Positions 23,920 through 31,714 of a stretch of 64,000 nucleotides of DNA are shown here, in pieces. The position numbers and the translations under genes are program-made. The DNA comes from Limnohabitans sp. Rim8 (lineage in GTDB: Bacteria > Pseudomonadota > Gammaproteobacteria > Burkholderiales > Burkholderiaceae_C). Position 1 is the first letter of the stretch; every line of letters begins with the position of its first letter. The notes under the pieces were generated by a model. The model did not search any database. It worked only from the letters and a program-made list of their open reading frames with translations, and had not been told where the DNA came from. The stretch is from positions 1-64,000 of the forward strand of contig NZ_CAMDLM010000010.1 of the NCBI RefSeq assembly GCF_945901735.1. The letters run 5' to 3'.

Positions 23920-24684
23920 TCAAGCCGATAAGGTGCGCAGGGCCGTGGCGTCCAGCACCTCAATCCATTTTCGACCCAATAGAACAATGCCATCACGCTC
24001 CATTTTTTTCAAAGCCAGAGACGCCTTGGGTCGGCTGACCCCGCAACTGCTCGCCAGTTGCTCGTGGGTCGCATGGATTAGCAGCCTTGCATCGGGCCGA
24101 GCTGGCAGAACGGCCAAGATACGGCTCAAGCTGGCGCTTAATCTTGTCAGAACACTGCGCGCAGAGGCAGCCCTTTCTCGAACCTGACCTTCTCGCAAAC
24201 GCAGTCCCAAAAATCTGACCAAAACTGCCATCAATTGAGGGTCATTGAGCAAGGCAGACTCCACTTCATCGATTGGAATCCATTGAATGGCCGAGGCCTG
24301 ACTTGCGACTAAATCGCTACCGCTGGGCAAGCGATTGAACAGAAAAGACAAAAGCGCGATTTCGCCGGAGCCAAATGCGATGGGCACAATCTGCCCACTT
24401 TGCGTTCCTGAAATGTGGACCACAGCGTTCAGCCGGCCACTCATGACAAAAGGCAAGCGGGCCACAACATCACCCGTCTTGACCAACGTCCTTCCCGATT
24501 CAAAGTGGTGCAATGGGCGGGATTTCAAATCCACCGGCAAAGCTATGGCCTGAACCAATTGACGAGCCAAGCTTTGGCTGGTCTGCCAATCGACAGCGCT
24601 GCTGGATGATGGGTTCGTCAGCATTAGGGTCATCCCTAAATTGTTACCGAAGTAACTGAATTGAGCAATACAAAAATCCATCAT
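23920..24684 (-). CDS. Crp/Fnr-family transcriptional regulator
   Basis: The protein has an N-terminal cyclic-nucleotide-binding-like beta roll (about 50-150: HHFESGRTLVKTGDVVARLPFVMSGRLNAV) and a C-terminal winged helix (ATHEQLASSCGVSRPKASLALKKMERDGIV). The cAMP-contacting Arg-Ser pair of CRP is not evident after GEIALLSF, and no Fnr-type cysteine cluster is seen, so the signal is unknown. The start is uncertain: ATG 24684 gives 254 residues, ATG 24633 gives 237. With the longer form the operator at 24643-24656 would be inside the coding region. It is divergent from cassette C and likely controls all three cassettes and itself. Confidence 0.85.
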   Translation of the reverse strand: MMDFCIAQFSYFGNNLGMTLMLTNPSSSSAVDWQTSQSLARQLVQAIALPVDLKSRPLHHFESGRTLVKTGDVVARLPFVMSGRLNAVVHISGTQSGQIVPIAFGSGEIALLSFLFNRLPSGSDLVASQASAIQWIPIDEVESALLNDPQLMAVLVRFLGLRLREGQVRERAASARSVLTRLSASLSRILAVLPARPDARLLIHATHEQLASSCGVSRPKASLALKKMERDGIVLLGRKWIEVLDATALRTLSA

Positions 24685-24735
24685 CCTTTTTGTTCACTTC
24701 ACGGAGTCAACAACATGAACCATCGTCGCCGAACA
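24604..24735 (+). repeat. Promoter/leader cassette copy C (beside the intact Crp/Fnr gene)
   Basis: This copy probably keeps the ancestral arrangement: an intact Crp/Fnr gene on the left, operator, promoter, then a leader ORF and the Bug-sulfatase-hydratase operon on the right. It matches copy A from GCTGGATGATGGGT through AGGGTCATCCCTAAA, the operator, CATCATC and the leader start ATGAACCATCGTCGCCG. After that similarity ends. Confidence 0.8.
24643..24656. promoter_or_regulatory. Palindromic operator C, GTTACC-GA-AGTAAC
   Basis: This is the third copy of the operator, with one mismatch in the right arm. It lies about 10 bases before ATG 24633 of the Crp/Fnr gene and 59 bases before the leader ATG 24715, the same leader spacing as in copy B. 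It could serve both autoregulation and control of the Bug operon. Confidence 0.65.
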
Positions 24736-24789
24736 CTTAGCCACATGGCGGTTATCCGTTTGACCGCCATCGCCCCACCTTCAACTTAA
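24715..24789 (+). CDS. Leader peptide of the Bug-sulfatase operon
   Basis: A 24-codon ORF begins MNHRRRTLSHMAVIRL from ATG 24715 behind ACGGAG and ends at TAA 24787, 10 bases before the Bug ATG. Its first six residues equal those of the copy B leader; the rest has diverged. Confidence 0.4.
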   Translation: MNHRRRTLSHMAVIRLTAIAPPST

Positions 24790-24799
24790 GGACATCGCC

Positions 24800-25774
24800 A
24801 TGCGCATCAATCGACGCCATTTCACAGCACGGATCCTTGCCGCCTCGGCCGCCGCTTCTGTGTTTCCTAGCTATGCCCAACGCAACACGGTCCGCCTGTT
24901 CGTCGGGTTTCCGCCTGGCGGCCTGCCCGACCAGGTGGCGCGCGCGGTGGCGGAACAGATGCGCAGCGCGATGGACGCGCCGGTGGTGGTGGAAAACCGG
25001 CCGGGCGCCAACGGCCGCATTGCTGGGCAGGCGGTCAAGGCCGCAGCGGCCGACGGCTTCACCTACTGGGTGGCCCCAGCGTCCAACATTGTGCATCTGC
25101 CTCACGTCTACAGCGACCTCGGCTACGACGTGTTGACCGACTTCGTTCCGGTGGCGCAGGTCGTGGAGAATGATTTTGCGTTTGCCATCAGCGCCAAGGT
25201 GCCGGCGACCAACTTGAAGGAGTTCGCTGATTGGTGCAGAAAGAACCCTGACAAGGCCGCCTTCGGTTCGGCGGGGGCGGGTTCGGTAACGCATATGTTT
25301 GGCCTGTTGATGGGCAAGGAGCTGGGCGTGAAGCTGCTGTACGTGCCCTACAAGGGCAACACCCTGGTGCTGAACGACGTGGCCGGCGGGCATTTGTCGG
25401 GCATCGTTGCGGTGACTTCGACCCTCACGCAGCAGCACAAGGCTGGCACGGTGCGCATCCTGGCGACAACCAGCCGAACGCGTTCTGTGGTGTTGCCGCA
25501 GGTGCCGACGTTCGCCGAACTGGGCATGGGACAACTCACATTGAACGAGGGCACTTGGGTCCTGGCTCGGACTGGAACACCGCAAACCATGATCGAGAAG
25601 GCTTCGATCGCCGCCATGCAAGCGGCCGGATCGCGCGAACTGCCGGCTGTGAATGAAGGCCAGACCATCGCCGCGCCACTGGGGCCGATCGAATTGCGCA
25701 AGCTGCTGCAGTCGGAGTTCGCGCGGCGCGGTGCAATGGTCAAGAGCATCGGCTTCAGCGCCGAGTCCTCCTGA
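24800..25774 (+). CDS. Bug-family periplasmic solute receptor with Tat-like signal
   Basis: This 324-residue receptor of the tripartite tricarboxylate transporter family begins MRINRRHFTARILAASAAAS, a twin-arginine-type signal peptide. Hallmarks are VRLFVGFPPGGLPDQVARAVAEQM, VVVENRPGANGRIAGQAVKAAAADGFTYW, LYVPYKGNTLVLNDVAGGH and LPQVPTFAELG. No membrane TctAB genes are present. It is first in an operon with a sulfatase (adjacent, TGA then ATG) and a hydratase, so it probably captures the sulfatase's substrate or a related carboxylate. Confidence 0.9.
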   Translation: MRINRRHFTARILAASAAASVFPSYAQRNTVRLFVGFPPGGLPDQVARAVAEQMRSAMDAPVVVENRPGANGRIAGQAVKAAAADGFTYWVAPASNIVHLPHVYSDLGYDVLTDFVPVAQVVENDFAFAISAKVPATNLKEFADWCRKNPDKAAFGSAGAGSVTHMFGLLMGKELGVKLLYVPYKGNTLVLNDVAGGHLSGIVAVTSTLTQQHKAGTVRILATTSRTRSVVLPQVPTFAELGMGQLTLNEGTWVLARTGTPQTMIEKASIAAMQAAGSRELPAVNEGQTIAAPLGPIELRKLLQSEFARRGAMVKSIGFSAESS

Positions 25775-27235
25775 ATGCGCGCGCTCTACCGCAACGTGCT
25801 GCTGTTGTGTTCGGACGAACACGATCCGCGGCACAGCGGCTTCATGGGCAGCCCAGTCGTGCGAACGCCGCACATGGACAGCTTGGCAGCGACGGGCACG
25901 GTATTCAGGCGCGCCTACACACCCAGCCCGATCTGCGTGCCGGCGCGCGCCAGCCTGGCCACCGGACGCTGGGTACACGACCACCGCTGCTGGGACAACG
26001 CGATTGCCTACGCTGGGCGGCAGCCGTCTTGGGCGCACCGGCTGCGCACGGCCGGCATCGGTGTCGAATCGATCGGCAAGCTGCACTACCGCAGTGCGCA
26101 GGACAACACCGGCTTCGAGCGCCAGCGTGAGGCGGTGCACATTGCCGGAGGCATGGGGCAGGTCTGGGGCTGCGTGCGCGACCCCCTGCCCGATCGCAGC
26201 GAAGGCGTAGGACTCTTACGGCACTTAGGTGCTGGCGAGACCGAATACAACCGCTTCGACCGGCGCGTGGCGGACGGCGCAATCGGCTGGCTGCAGGAAC
26301 GTGCCGGGCTGGCGCCAGCGGCGCGCGACGCGCATCCGGCGCTGTTGTTCGCCGGCTTCGTGGCGCCGCATTTTCCACTCGTGGTGCCAAAGGAATTCCT
26401 TGACCTGTACCCGCCGGGCAGCGTGCCCTGGCCCAAGCTGCGGCCCGAGAGCGGATTCGTGCGCCACCCGTGGGTGCAGCGCCAGGCCGAGTTCAACGAC
26501 CTGGATGCGGAATTGGGCGACGATGCGCGCCGGCGCTTGGCGATCGCCAGTTATTTCGGGCTGGTGAGCTTCATCGACGCGCAGATTGGCCGCGTGCTAA
26601 CGGCGCTGTCGGATGCAGGGTTAAGTGACGAGACCCTGGTCATCTACACCAGCGACCACGGCGACAACCTCGGCGCGCGCGGTATGTGGAACAAGTCGCT
26701 GCTGTACCGCGAGTCCACCGCGGTGCCGCTGATCCTGTCGGGGCCCGGGGTGCCGCAACGCAGCTGCGACACCCCAGCCTCGCTGGTCGACATTTATCAG
26801 ACCGTACTGGAGGCGTTCGCGTTGCCGCCGTTGCCCGAGGAAGCGGACCTGCCGGGACGCTCCCTGATCGACCTTGCAACGCGGCCGGACATCGATCGTA
26901 CCGCCTTCAGCGAGTACCACGCGGTCGGCTCACCCGCGGCGGCCTTCATGGTGGCGCGCGGGCGCTACAAATACCACCACTATGTAGGATATGAGCCCGA
27001 GCTGTTCGACCTGGAGGACGATCCGCAAGAGGCACACAACCTGGCGCAGTCTGGCGCGCACTGGGCAGTGCGGGACGAATTCGCGCAGCGCCTGCGCGCC
27101 ATCGTGGATCCAGTCATGGCCGATCGGCGCGCCAAAGACGACCAGAACCTGCTGGTGGAGCGCGTCGGCGGCCGCGCGGTAGCGTTCGGGCTAGGGAAGA
27201 TCGGCGCCACACCAGTGCCGCAGGTGGCGCCATGA
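25775..27235 (+). CDS. Sulfatase (choline-sulfatase/arylsulfatase-like)
   Basis: This 486-residue formylglycine-type sulfatase has the signature CVPARASLATGR with Cys54. Metal and substrate segments are LLLCSDEHDPRH (Asp14) and YTSDHGDNLGARGMWNK, and the C-terminal domain carries YELFDLEDDPQEAHNLA-like features. It has no signal peptide, so it should be cytoplasmic and would act on an imported sulfate ester. Its ATG directly follows the Bug stop, and its own stop overlaps the hydratase ATG. It is only distantly similar to the sulfatase at 18062, so it is not a recent duplicate. Confidence 0.9.
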   Translation: MRALYRNVLLLCSDEHDPRHSGFMGSPVVRTPHMDSLAATGTVFRRAYTPSPICVPARASLATGRWVHDHRCWDNAIAYAGRQPSWAHRLRTAGIGVESIGKLHYRSAQDNTGFERQREAVHIAGGMGQVWGCVRDPLPDRSEGVGLLRHLGAGETEYNRFDRRVADGAIGWLQERAGLAPAARDAHPALLFAGFVAPHFPLVVPKEFLDLYPPGSVPWPKLRPESGFVRHPWVQRQAEFNDLDAELGDDARRRLAIASYFGLVSFIDAQIGRVLTALSDAGLSDETLVIYTSDHGDNLGARGMWNKSLLYRESTAVPLILSGPGVPQRSCDTPASLVDIYQTVLEAFALPPLPEEADLPGRSLIDLATRPDIDRTAFSEYHAVGSPAAAFMVARGRYKYHHYVGYEPELFDLEDDPQEAHNLAQSGAHWAVRDEFAQRLRAIVDPVMADRRAKDDQNLLVERVGGRAVAFGLGKIGATPVPQVAP

Positions 27236-28023
27236 GTCGCATGCCGGACGGGCTTTCAAAGGTCGAACGCTTGGCCTCGGCCCTAGACCAGGCTCTGTGC
27301 ACCGGGATGCCGATCGCACAATGGACCGGCACGGCGGCCATCACGCTGCAGGAAGCCTATGCCGTGCAGGCGTTGGGCATGGCGCAGCGTTGCCGACGCG
27401 GCGACCGCAAGGTCGGCCTCAAGCTGGCCTTCACGAACCGCAAGGCGATGGCCCACTTGGGAGTCAATGCACCCGTGTACGGCGTGTTGTCCGCCGCCAT
27501 GCAGGTGCCAGACGGCGGCCAGTTGGCGTTGCAGGGATTGATCCGACCCCGCGGGGAGCCGGAGATCGCCTTCCTGCTGTCGCGCCGACTGGACGGCGCG
27601 GCCAGCCTGGACCAAGCCCTGCGCGCGGTGCAGTCGGTGGCCGCGGCGGTGGAAATCATCGATTCACGTTACCGCGATTTCCGCTTCTCGCCTGCCGACG
27701 TAGTGGCCGACAACGCCTCCGCCTGCGCCTTCGTGCTTGGCCCCTGGCAGCCACCTTCCATGGGACTGGGCGCTCTGACGGTCGAGGTCGAACTGGACGG
27801 CAAACTGGTGGCACAGGGCAGCAGCGCGTCTATCCTGGACCACCCGCTGCAGGCGCTGCTGGCGGCGGCAAGGCTGGCCAGTGACGCCGGACACCCGCTA
27901 GAAGCCGGCACCATCGTGCTGTCGGGCTCGGCCACCGAACCGGTGGTGTTGAGCGCGGGCAGCCACATGGCGGTTCATTTCGCGCAGCTGGGCTCGGTTG
28001 GGTTTTCGGTCGGACCGAACTGA
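27232..28023 (+). CDS. 2-keto-4-pentenoate hydratase / oxalocrotonate decarboxylase family enzyme
   Basis: This 263-residue MhpD/HpcG/DmpH-type protein of the FAH-like superfamily has VGLKLAFTNRKAMAHLGVNAPVYGVL, metal-binding carboxylates in RPRGEPEIAFLLSRRL, AAVEIIDSRYRDFRF, and GSSASILDHPLQALLAAARL near the C-terminus. Such enzymes hydrate 2-hydroxy-2,4-dienoates late in meta-cleavage pathways. It overlaps the sulfatase stop (ATGA). Its presence argues that the desulfated compound is aromatic or gives a dienoate. Confidence 0.88.
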   Translation: MSRMPDGLSKVERLASALDQALCTGMPIAQWTGTAAITLQEAYAVQALGMAQRCRRGDRKVGLKLAFTNRKAMAHLGVNAPVYGVLSAAMQVPDGGQLALQGLIRPRGEPEIAFLLSRRLDGAASLDQALRAVQSVAAAVEIIDSRYRDFRFSPADVVADNASACAFVLGPWQPPSMGLGALTVEVELDGKLVAQGSSASILDHPLQALLAAARLASDAGHPLEAGTIVLSGSATEPVVLSAGSHMAVHFAQLGSVGFSVGPN

Positions 28024-28119
28024 TCTGAACAGGCGTCGTGCGTCTCGTAACGGGGTCGGCAGGATCGGGTTTGCACGTCAATCGCCCGATCCATTTTCCC
28101 ATCCTCAATCCGACCCAGG

Positions 28120-28270
28120 AAGAACGGGAAATGCGCACCACACCGTCGGTGGCGGGCCGAGGCTTGCCACTTTTGCAAATGCACTGAGACACCGCTTTGC
28201 GGCAAGCTTGGCAGGTGCGTCCGCTGTCGGTCGAATAAACAAGGCCACTGCTGGCGAGTTTGATTCTCAT
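28120..28270 (-). pseudogene. yciH: yciH/SUI1-like gene, 5' fragment
   Basis: Minus-strand codons from ATG 28270 read MRIKLASSGLVYSTDSGRTC and continue to DGVVRISRS, the start of the bacterial SUI1 homologue YciH as found in Burkholderiales. After about residue 50 the match ends abruptly, and the SUI1 domain proper is missing. The break near 28120 marks the right edge of the accessory block. The rest of 28024-28403 shows only a likely gloB promoter region. Confidence 0.65.
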
Positions 28271-28403
28271 AGGGTCTGCAAAAATTGAAGGGCACCATCT
28301 GTGACTGAGCGTTTTGCAGCAAGCGGGGAACAGCCTTGCAGAGCACAGGCGATGCGCAGCGATCCTAAAATAAATCCATTAACCACACCACACAAGGCTA
28401 CGC

Positions 28404-29195
28404 ATGATCGTTGAACGCATCTGGACGGGCAACAGCCTGCGCAATTTCAATTACCTGATCGCCTGCCCCGACACCGGCGAAGCCTTGGCAATTGATCCGC
28501 TGGACCATGAAAAATGCTTGGCCACCGCCAAGGCCAAGGGTTGGAACATCACGCAAATTCTCAACACGCATGAACACCACGACCACATCGGCGGAAATGC
28601 CGAAGTGGTGGCCGCCACCGGTGCCAAAGTGATTGCGCACCACAAAGCCGCAGGCAAGATTCCGGGCATGGAGCGCGGTTTACAAGCCGGTGACGTGATC
28701 AAGGTGGGCAAACACATTGAGCTGGAATGTTTGGACACCCCTGGCCACACTTATTGCCACATTTGCCTGTGTGCGCACGCTGAACAGCCGGCGCTTTTCT
28801 CAGGTGACACCTTGTTCAACGCTGGTGCTGGCAACGTGCACAACGGCGGCGACGTCGAAGCGCTCTACAGCAGCTTCACCGAGCAGCTGATGCGCCTGCC
28901 TGACAACACCCGCATCTTCCCCGGCCACGACTACATCGAGAACAACCTGAAGTTCACGCTGGCCCGTGAGCCCGACAATGCGGCCGCTGCAGCGCTCTTG
29001 CCAAATGTCGCCAGTCACAACCCGGCAACCTCTGTCGTGACCACGCTGAAAGACGAGAAAGAGTTCAACACCTTCATGCGTCTGAGCAACCCAAGCGTCA
29101 TCGCTCAGCTGCGGGAAAGCTTTCCCGACTTGCCAGCAGAGCCGGATGCAAAAACGGTGTTTAAGAAGCTGCGGGAACTGCGCAACGCATGGTGA
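28404..29195 (+). CDS. gloB: Hydroxyacylglutathione hydrolase (glyoxalase II)
   Basis: This 263-residue metallo-beta-lactamase-fold enzyme hydrolyses S-D-lactoylglutathione to D-lactate and glutathione in methylglyoxal detoxification. The metal motif THEHHDH lies at about 55-61, followed by a metal histidine in TPGHTYCH, the aspartate in FSGDTLFNAG and the histidine in FPGHDY. The glyoxalase II C-terminal domain with FNTFMR and PDAKTVFKKLRELRN is complete. Confidence 0.95.
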   Translation: MIVERIWTGNSLRNFNYLIACPDTGEALAIDPLDHEKCLATAKAKGWNITQILNTHEHHDHIGGNAEVVAATGAKVIAHHKAAGKIPGMERGLQAGDVIKVGKHIELECLDTPGHTYCHICLCAHAEQPALFSGDTLFNAGAGNVHNGGDVEALYSSFTEQLMRLPDNTRIFPGHDYIENNLKFTLAREPDNAAAAALLPNVASHNPATSVVTTLKDEKEFNTFMRLSNPSVIAQLRESFPDLPAEPDAKTVFKKLRELRNAW

Positions 29196-29222
29196 GTTGG
29201 GCTGGGCTACTGAACCTGTTGT

Positions 29223-29584
29223 TCAACACGCCTTGCCAAGCCGAGCAATGCCCTCTTCAATCTTCGCCACATCGGCCATGGCGAAGATGACGCGCAGTGT
29301 TGACATGTCTGGGTCAGCCGCAAAAACGGCGCATCCGGCACAAACGCCACGCCTTGCGCAATGGCTTTTTTGGAGAACCCGACCGCGTCTTTGGTTTTGC
29401 CGTTGGCACCGGTGAGTCGGGCCCAAAAGAACAAACCACCCTTAGGCTGCGTGAACGCCTCTGGTCGCCCAGTTCTCGTTTCAAACCAGCGCCCATGGCG
29501 GCTGATCACTGCCAAACCGTGAACCTCGCTGCGCATGATGACCATCGGCCAATCCGCGAGCACATGGCATCGTTTCTGCATCAA
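29223..29584 (-). pseudogene. C-terminal fragment of a PLP-dependent aminotransferase, frameshifted
   Basis: Minus-strand codons show FTQPKGGLFFWARLTGANG and AIAQGVAFVPDAPF, then after a one-base shift in a T run near 29326 continue AADPDMSTLRVIFAMADVAK to RLGKAC, ending at 29223. This is the last about 110 residues of a MocR/2-aminoadipate-type aminotransferase. The PLP-binding lysine region is absent. The stretch 29585-29812 upstream has open codons but no family I recognise. Confidence 0.65.
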
Positions 29585-29812
29585 TGCTGGACTCAGAAGT
29601 CACAGACCAGCGCGCCAAGGCCGATCCAGACGCACTGGTCGACCGATTCGGCGATCGGGAAGCCGCTTTGGGCAAAGGGCCAACAGGAGCCAGCCCAGTG
29701 CCGTCGCGCTGACGCTGACGTTAGCTGGCGTGATATCCCCCAGCAAAATGCCGACTTGCAGCCGCTGAACTGGCAGCTGGGGTGAAAGATGATTGACCAG
29801 CCCAGGTGACTT

Positions 29813-30268
29813 TCATGGCTTCAATGCCAAGTGGTAGGCGTGGTACTTTTGATCACGCGCCCAACCCATCGACTCGTACAAGGCTTGAGCAGGCAAATTC
29901 TGCACATCCGTGTTCAAGGACAAGCGCACAGCACCCAGTTGGCGCGCATGGTCGGCAGCTGCTGTCAACAAAGCCTCGCCCACGCCCAAGCGCCTGGCCG
30001 TGGGTGCCACGAACAGATCATTGAGCACAAACACCCGGGCCATCGACACGGATGAAAAGCTTGGGTACAGCTGGGTGAAACCCACAGCTTGCCCTTGTGA
30101 CTCGGCCAACAGCACCACCGATTGACCGTGCTCAAAGCGCGCCTGCAAGAAAGTCCGTGCAGCCACGCCATCGCTGGCCTGACCGTAAAACTGGCGATAG
30201 CCATCAAACAGGGTGACGACGACATCAAGGTCGGCCAACACCGCTTGACGTATGGTGATTGAAGTCAT
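29813..30268 (-). CDS. GNAT family N-acetyltransferase
   Basis: This 151-residue acetyl-CoA-dependent acyltransferase has the acetyl-CoA loop FVAPTARRLGVGEALL (about 87-102; R/Q-x-x-G-x-G/A type) after the central strand VFVLNDLFV, and ALYESMGWAR near the C-terminus. The substrate is unknown. Its ATG overlaps the stop of the PNPOx-like gene (ATGA), so the two are co-translated. Confidence 0.88.
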   Translation of the reverse strand: MTSITIRQAVLADLDVVVTLFDGYRQFYGQASDGVAARTFLQARFEHGQSVVLLAESQGQAVGFTQLYPSFSSVSMARVFVLNDLFVAPTARRLGVGEALLTAAADHARQLGAVRLSLNTDVQNLPAQALYESMGWARDQKYHAYHLALKP

Positions 30269-30759
30269 GTTTTTCCCTTTTCTACAGCTTGGACGTTGTA
30301 GGCTCGCATGGCTGAGGCCACTTGCGAAGCCTCGGTGGTGTCATCGGGGTAAAAGCGGTAACTTGGCGCCACGATGGCAGCGACAGATTTCACATAAACC
30401 AGCAACACGCTTTGGATGGTGAAGCGCTGGCCTGCCATGGCCAGCAGCGGTGCAGCCCAATCGGGAAATTCCGCATCAGTGGCACGCACCTCGCGCGCGG
30501 TGCCTATGAGCTTGAAGCCCTTTTGCACGAACACATCGACAAAGCTCAAACACACCTGCGGGTGCTGCGCGATATTGCGCGCACTGATGGGCGAAGCGAT
30601 GTGCGCCACCACCACATGCTGGTCGTCGGCAATCGCCCAAACCTCTTTGGGCGAGACGTTGGGCTGCCCCTCGGCATCCACCGTGGCCAGCCAGCACAGC
30701 ACGCTGCGGCGGGCGGTTTCGCGAATGGCGTCAGTCAAAGGAGCCTGAACAGTACTCAT
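30265..30759 (-). CDS. Pyridoxamine 5'-phosphate oxidase family protein
   Basis: This 164-residue FMN-binding split-barrel protein shows the typical CWLATVDAEGQPNVSPKEVWAI and NIAQHPQVCLSFVD segments. It is of the general-stress/flavin reductase-like type rather than true PdxH, which is longer and has a different C-terminus. The function is probably a flavin- or F420-like cofactor reductase. Confidence 0.85.
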   Translation of the reverse strand: MSTVQAPLTDAIRETARRSVLCWLATVDAEGQPNVSPKEVWAIADDQHVVVAHIASPISARNIAQHPQVCLSFVDVFVQKGFKLIGTAREVRATDAEFPDWAAPLLAMAGQRFTIQSVLLVYVKSVAAIVAPSYRFYPDDTTEASQVASAMRAYNVQAVEKGKT

Positions 30760-30786
30760 GGCCCGTCCCGTTTCCTTGTGTTGAGT

Positions 30787-31035
30787 TCACGCAGCCTCAT
30801 GGCAACCGTTCGGTTTGACGATTCGGTCAGTAGATGCAGGAAATTTGGCAAGCTTGGATGGGGGACGGCGAGGTCGGGTCAGCAGTTCACCGCCACAGTT
30901 AGGGCACTTGCCAGCGAGTGTTTTCGTTGCGCAGGATTCGCAAAATGTGCATTCGAACGAGCATATACGTGCTTCTGTGGACTCTGGTGGGAGATCCTTG
31001 TCGCAGCATTCGCAACTTGGGCGCAACTGAAGCAT
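30787..31035 (-). CDS. DUF1272 domain protein
   Basis: This 82-residue cysteine-rich protein has CxxC pairs in SCECCDKDLPP, FECTFCESCATKTLAGKCPNCGGEL, a zinc-ribbon-like DUF1272 arrangement. It has a basic tail (RPRRPPSK). Function is unknown in the family. Confidence 0.85.
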   Translation of the reverse strand: MLQLRPSCECCDKDLPPESTEARICSFECTFCESCATKTLAGKCPNCGGELLTRPRRPPSKLAKFPASTDRIVKPNGCHEAA

Positions 31036-31090
31036 GTCGTATTCCTCGGTGTAATTGAACGCAGTTCTGCGATTTGAGTTGAGCGGCAGT

Positions 31091-31588
31091 TTAGGCAGAC
31101 CGGCGCGACGGATCGCTCAGGTGCAGAAACTTCGTGTACAGATCACGCGGCGGTGCGACCGAGATCGACTTGAGCACTTGACCCACATTGCCCCGGTGGT
31201 AAGCGCCATGGGTGATGATGTGCAAGAGCATTTCTTCCCGCGTCATCAGGCCAGCGTCACCGTCGGTGAATTGAAATGCCAAGGATTCGGCCGCTTGCTG
31301 GGCCGTCAAGCGGGCGGCATAGGCCTCGAACCAGGCATCGGTTTGCGCCACTTTGAAGTGAAGTTCGGCCAAGGCGGGTGTGGCGTCGGTGTTGGTGGCG
31401 CTAAATCCATGGGCTTGGCCCCGCAAATGCGCTTGGAAAATGCTGTCCACCACATGGATGTGGTTCAGGATGCGAATCGCCGTGTGCAGGGCGTCAGTGT
31501 GGCTTGGCGAGTCCACATCGGCCAATACATTGAACAACTCGTTGTTGGCCCAGGTCTTGTGGGCAAAAAGCGATTGGAGGGTTTTCAC
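31091..31588 (-). CDS. DinB family protein
   Basis: This 165-residue four-helix DinB/YfiT-like protein carries the metal-binding histidines in ILNHIHVVD and HIITHGAYHRGNVGQVL. Members are putative metal-dependent transferases or thiol-dependent enzymes; the substrate is not known. Confidence 0.9.
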   Translation of the reverse strand: MKTLQSLFAHKTWANNELFNVLADVDSPSHTDALHTAIRILNHIHVVDSIFQAHLRGQAHGFSATNTDATPALAELHFKVAQTDAWFEAYAARLTAQQAAESLAFQFTDGDAGLMTREEMLLHIITHGAYHRGNVGQVLKSISVAPPRDLYTKFLHLSDPSRRSA

Positions 31589-31714
31589 GGCTGCAAGTCT
31601 CTACTTTGTGATGCCTTTTGATTGGGGTCTGAACACATTGGCCAGCCCAAAATAGGAATCACATTGTATTGCTTTCAACCCTTGGCGACGCCCAAGGCGG
31701 CGTTCTAAGCCGCC

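Noticed and set aside
24752-26140. Minus-strand open frame opposite the Bug and sulfatase genes
   Set aside because: Arginine/histidine-rich, no motif, in GC-rich DNA where antisense frames stay open by chance.
6698-28120. The accessory block as a prophage or integrative conjugative element
   Set aside because: No integrase, phage, conjugation or partition gene and no tRNA attachment site is visible; the only mobile trace is the IS30 remnant.
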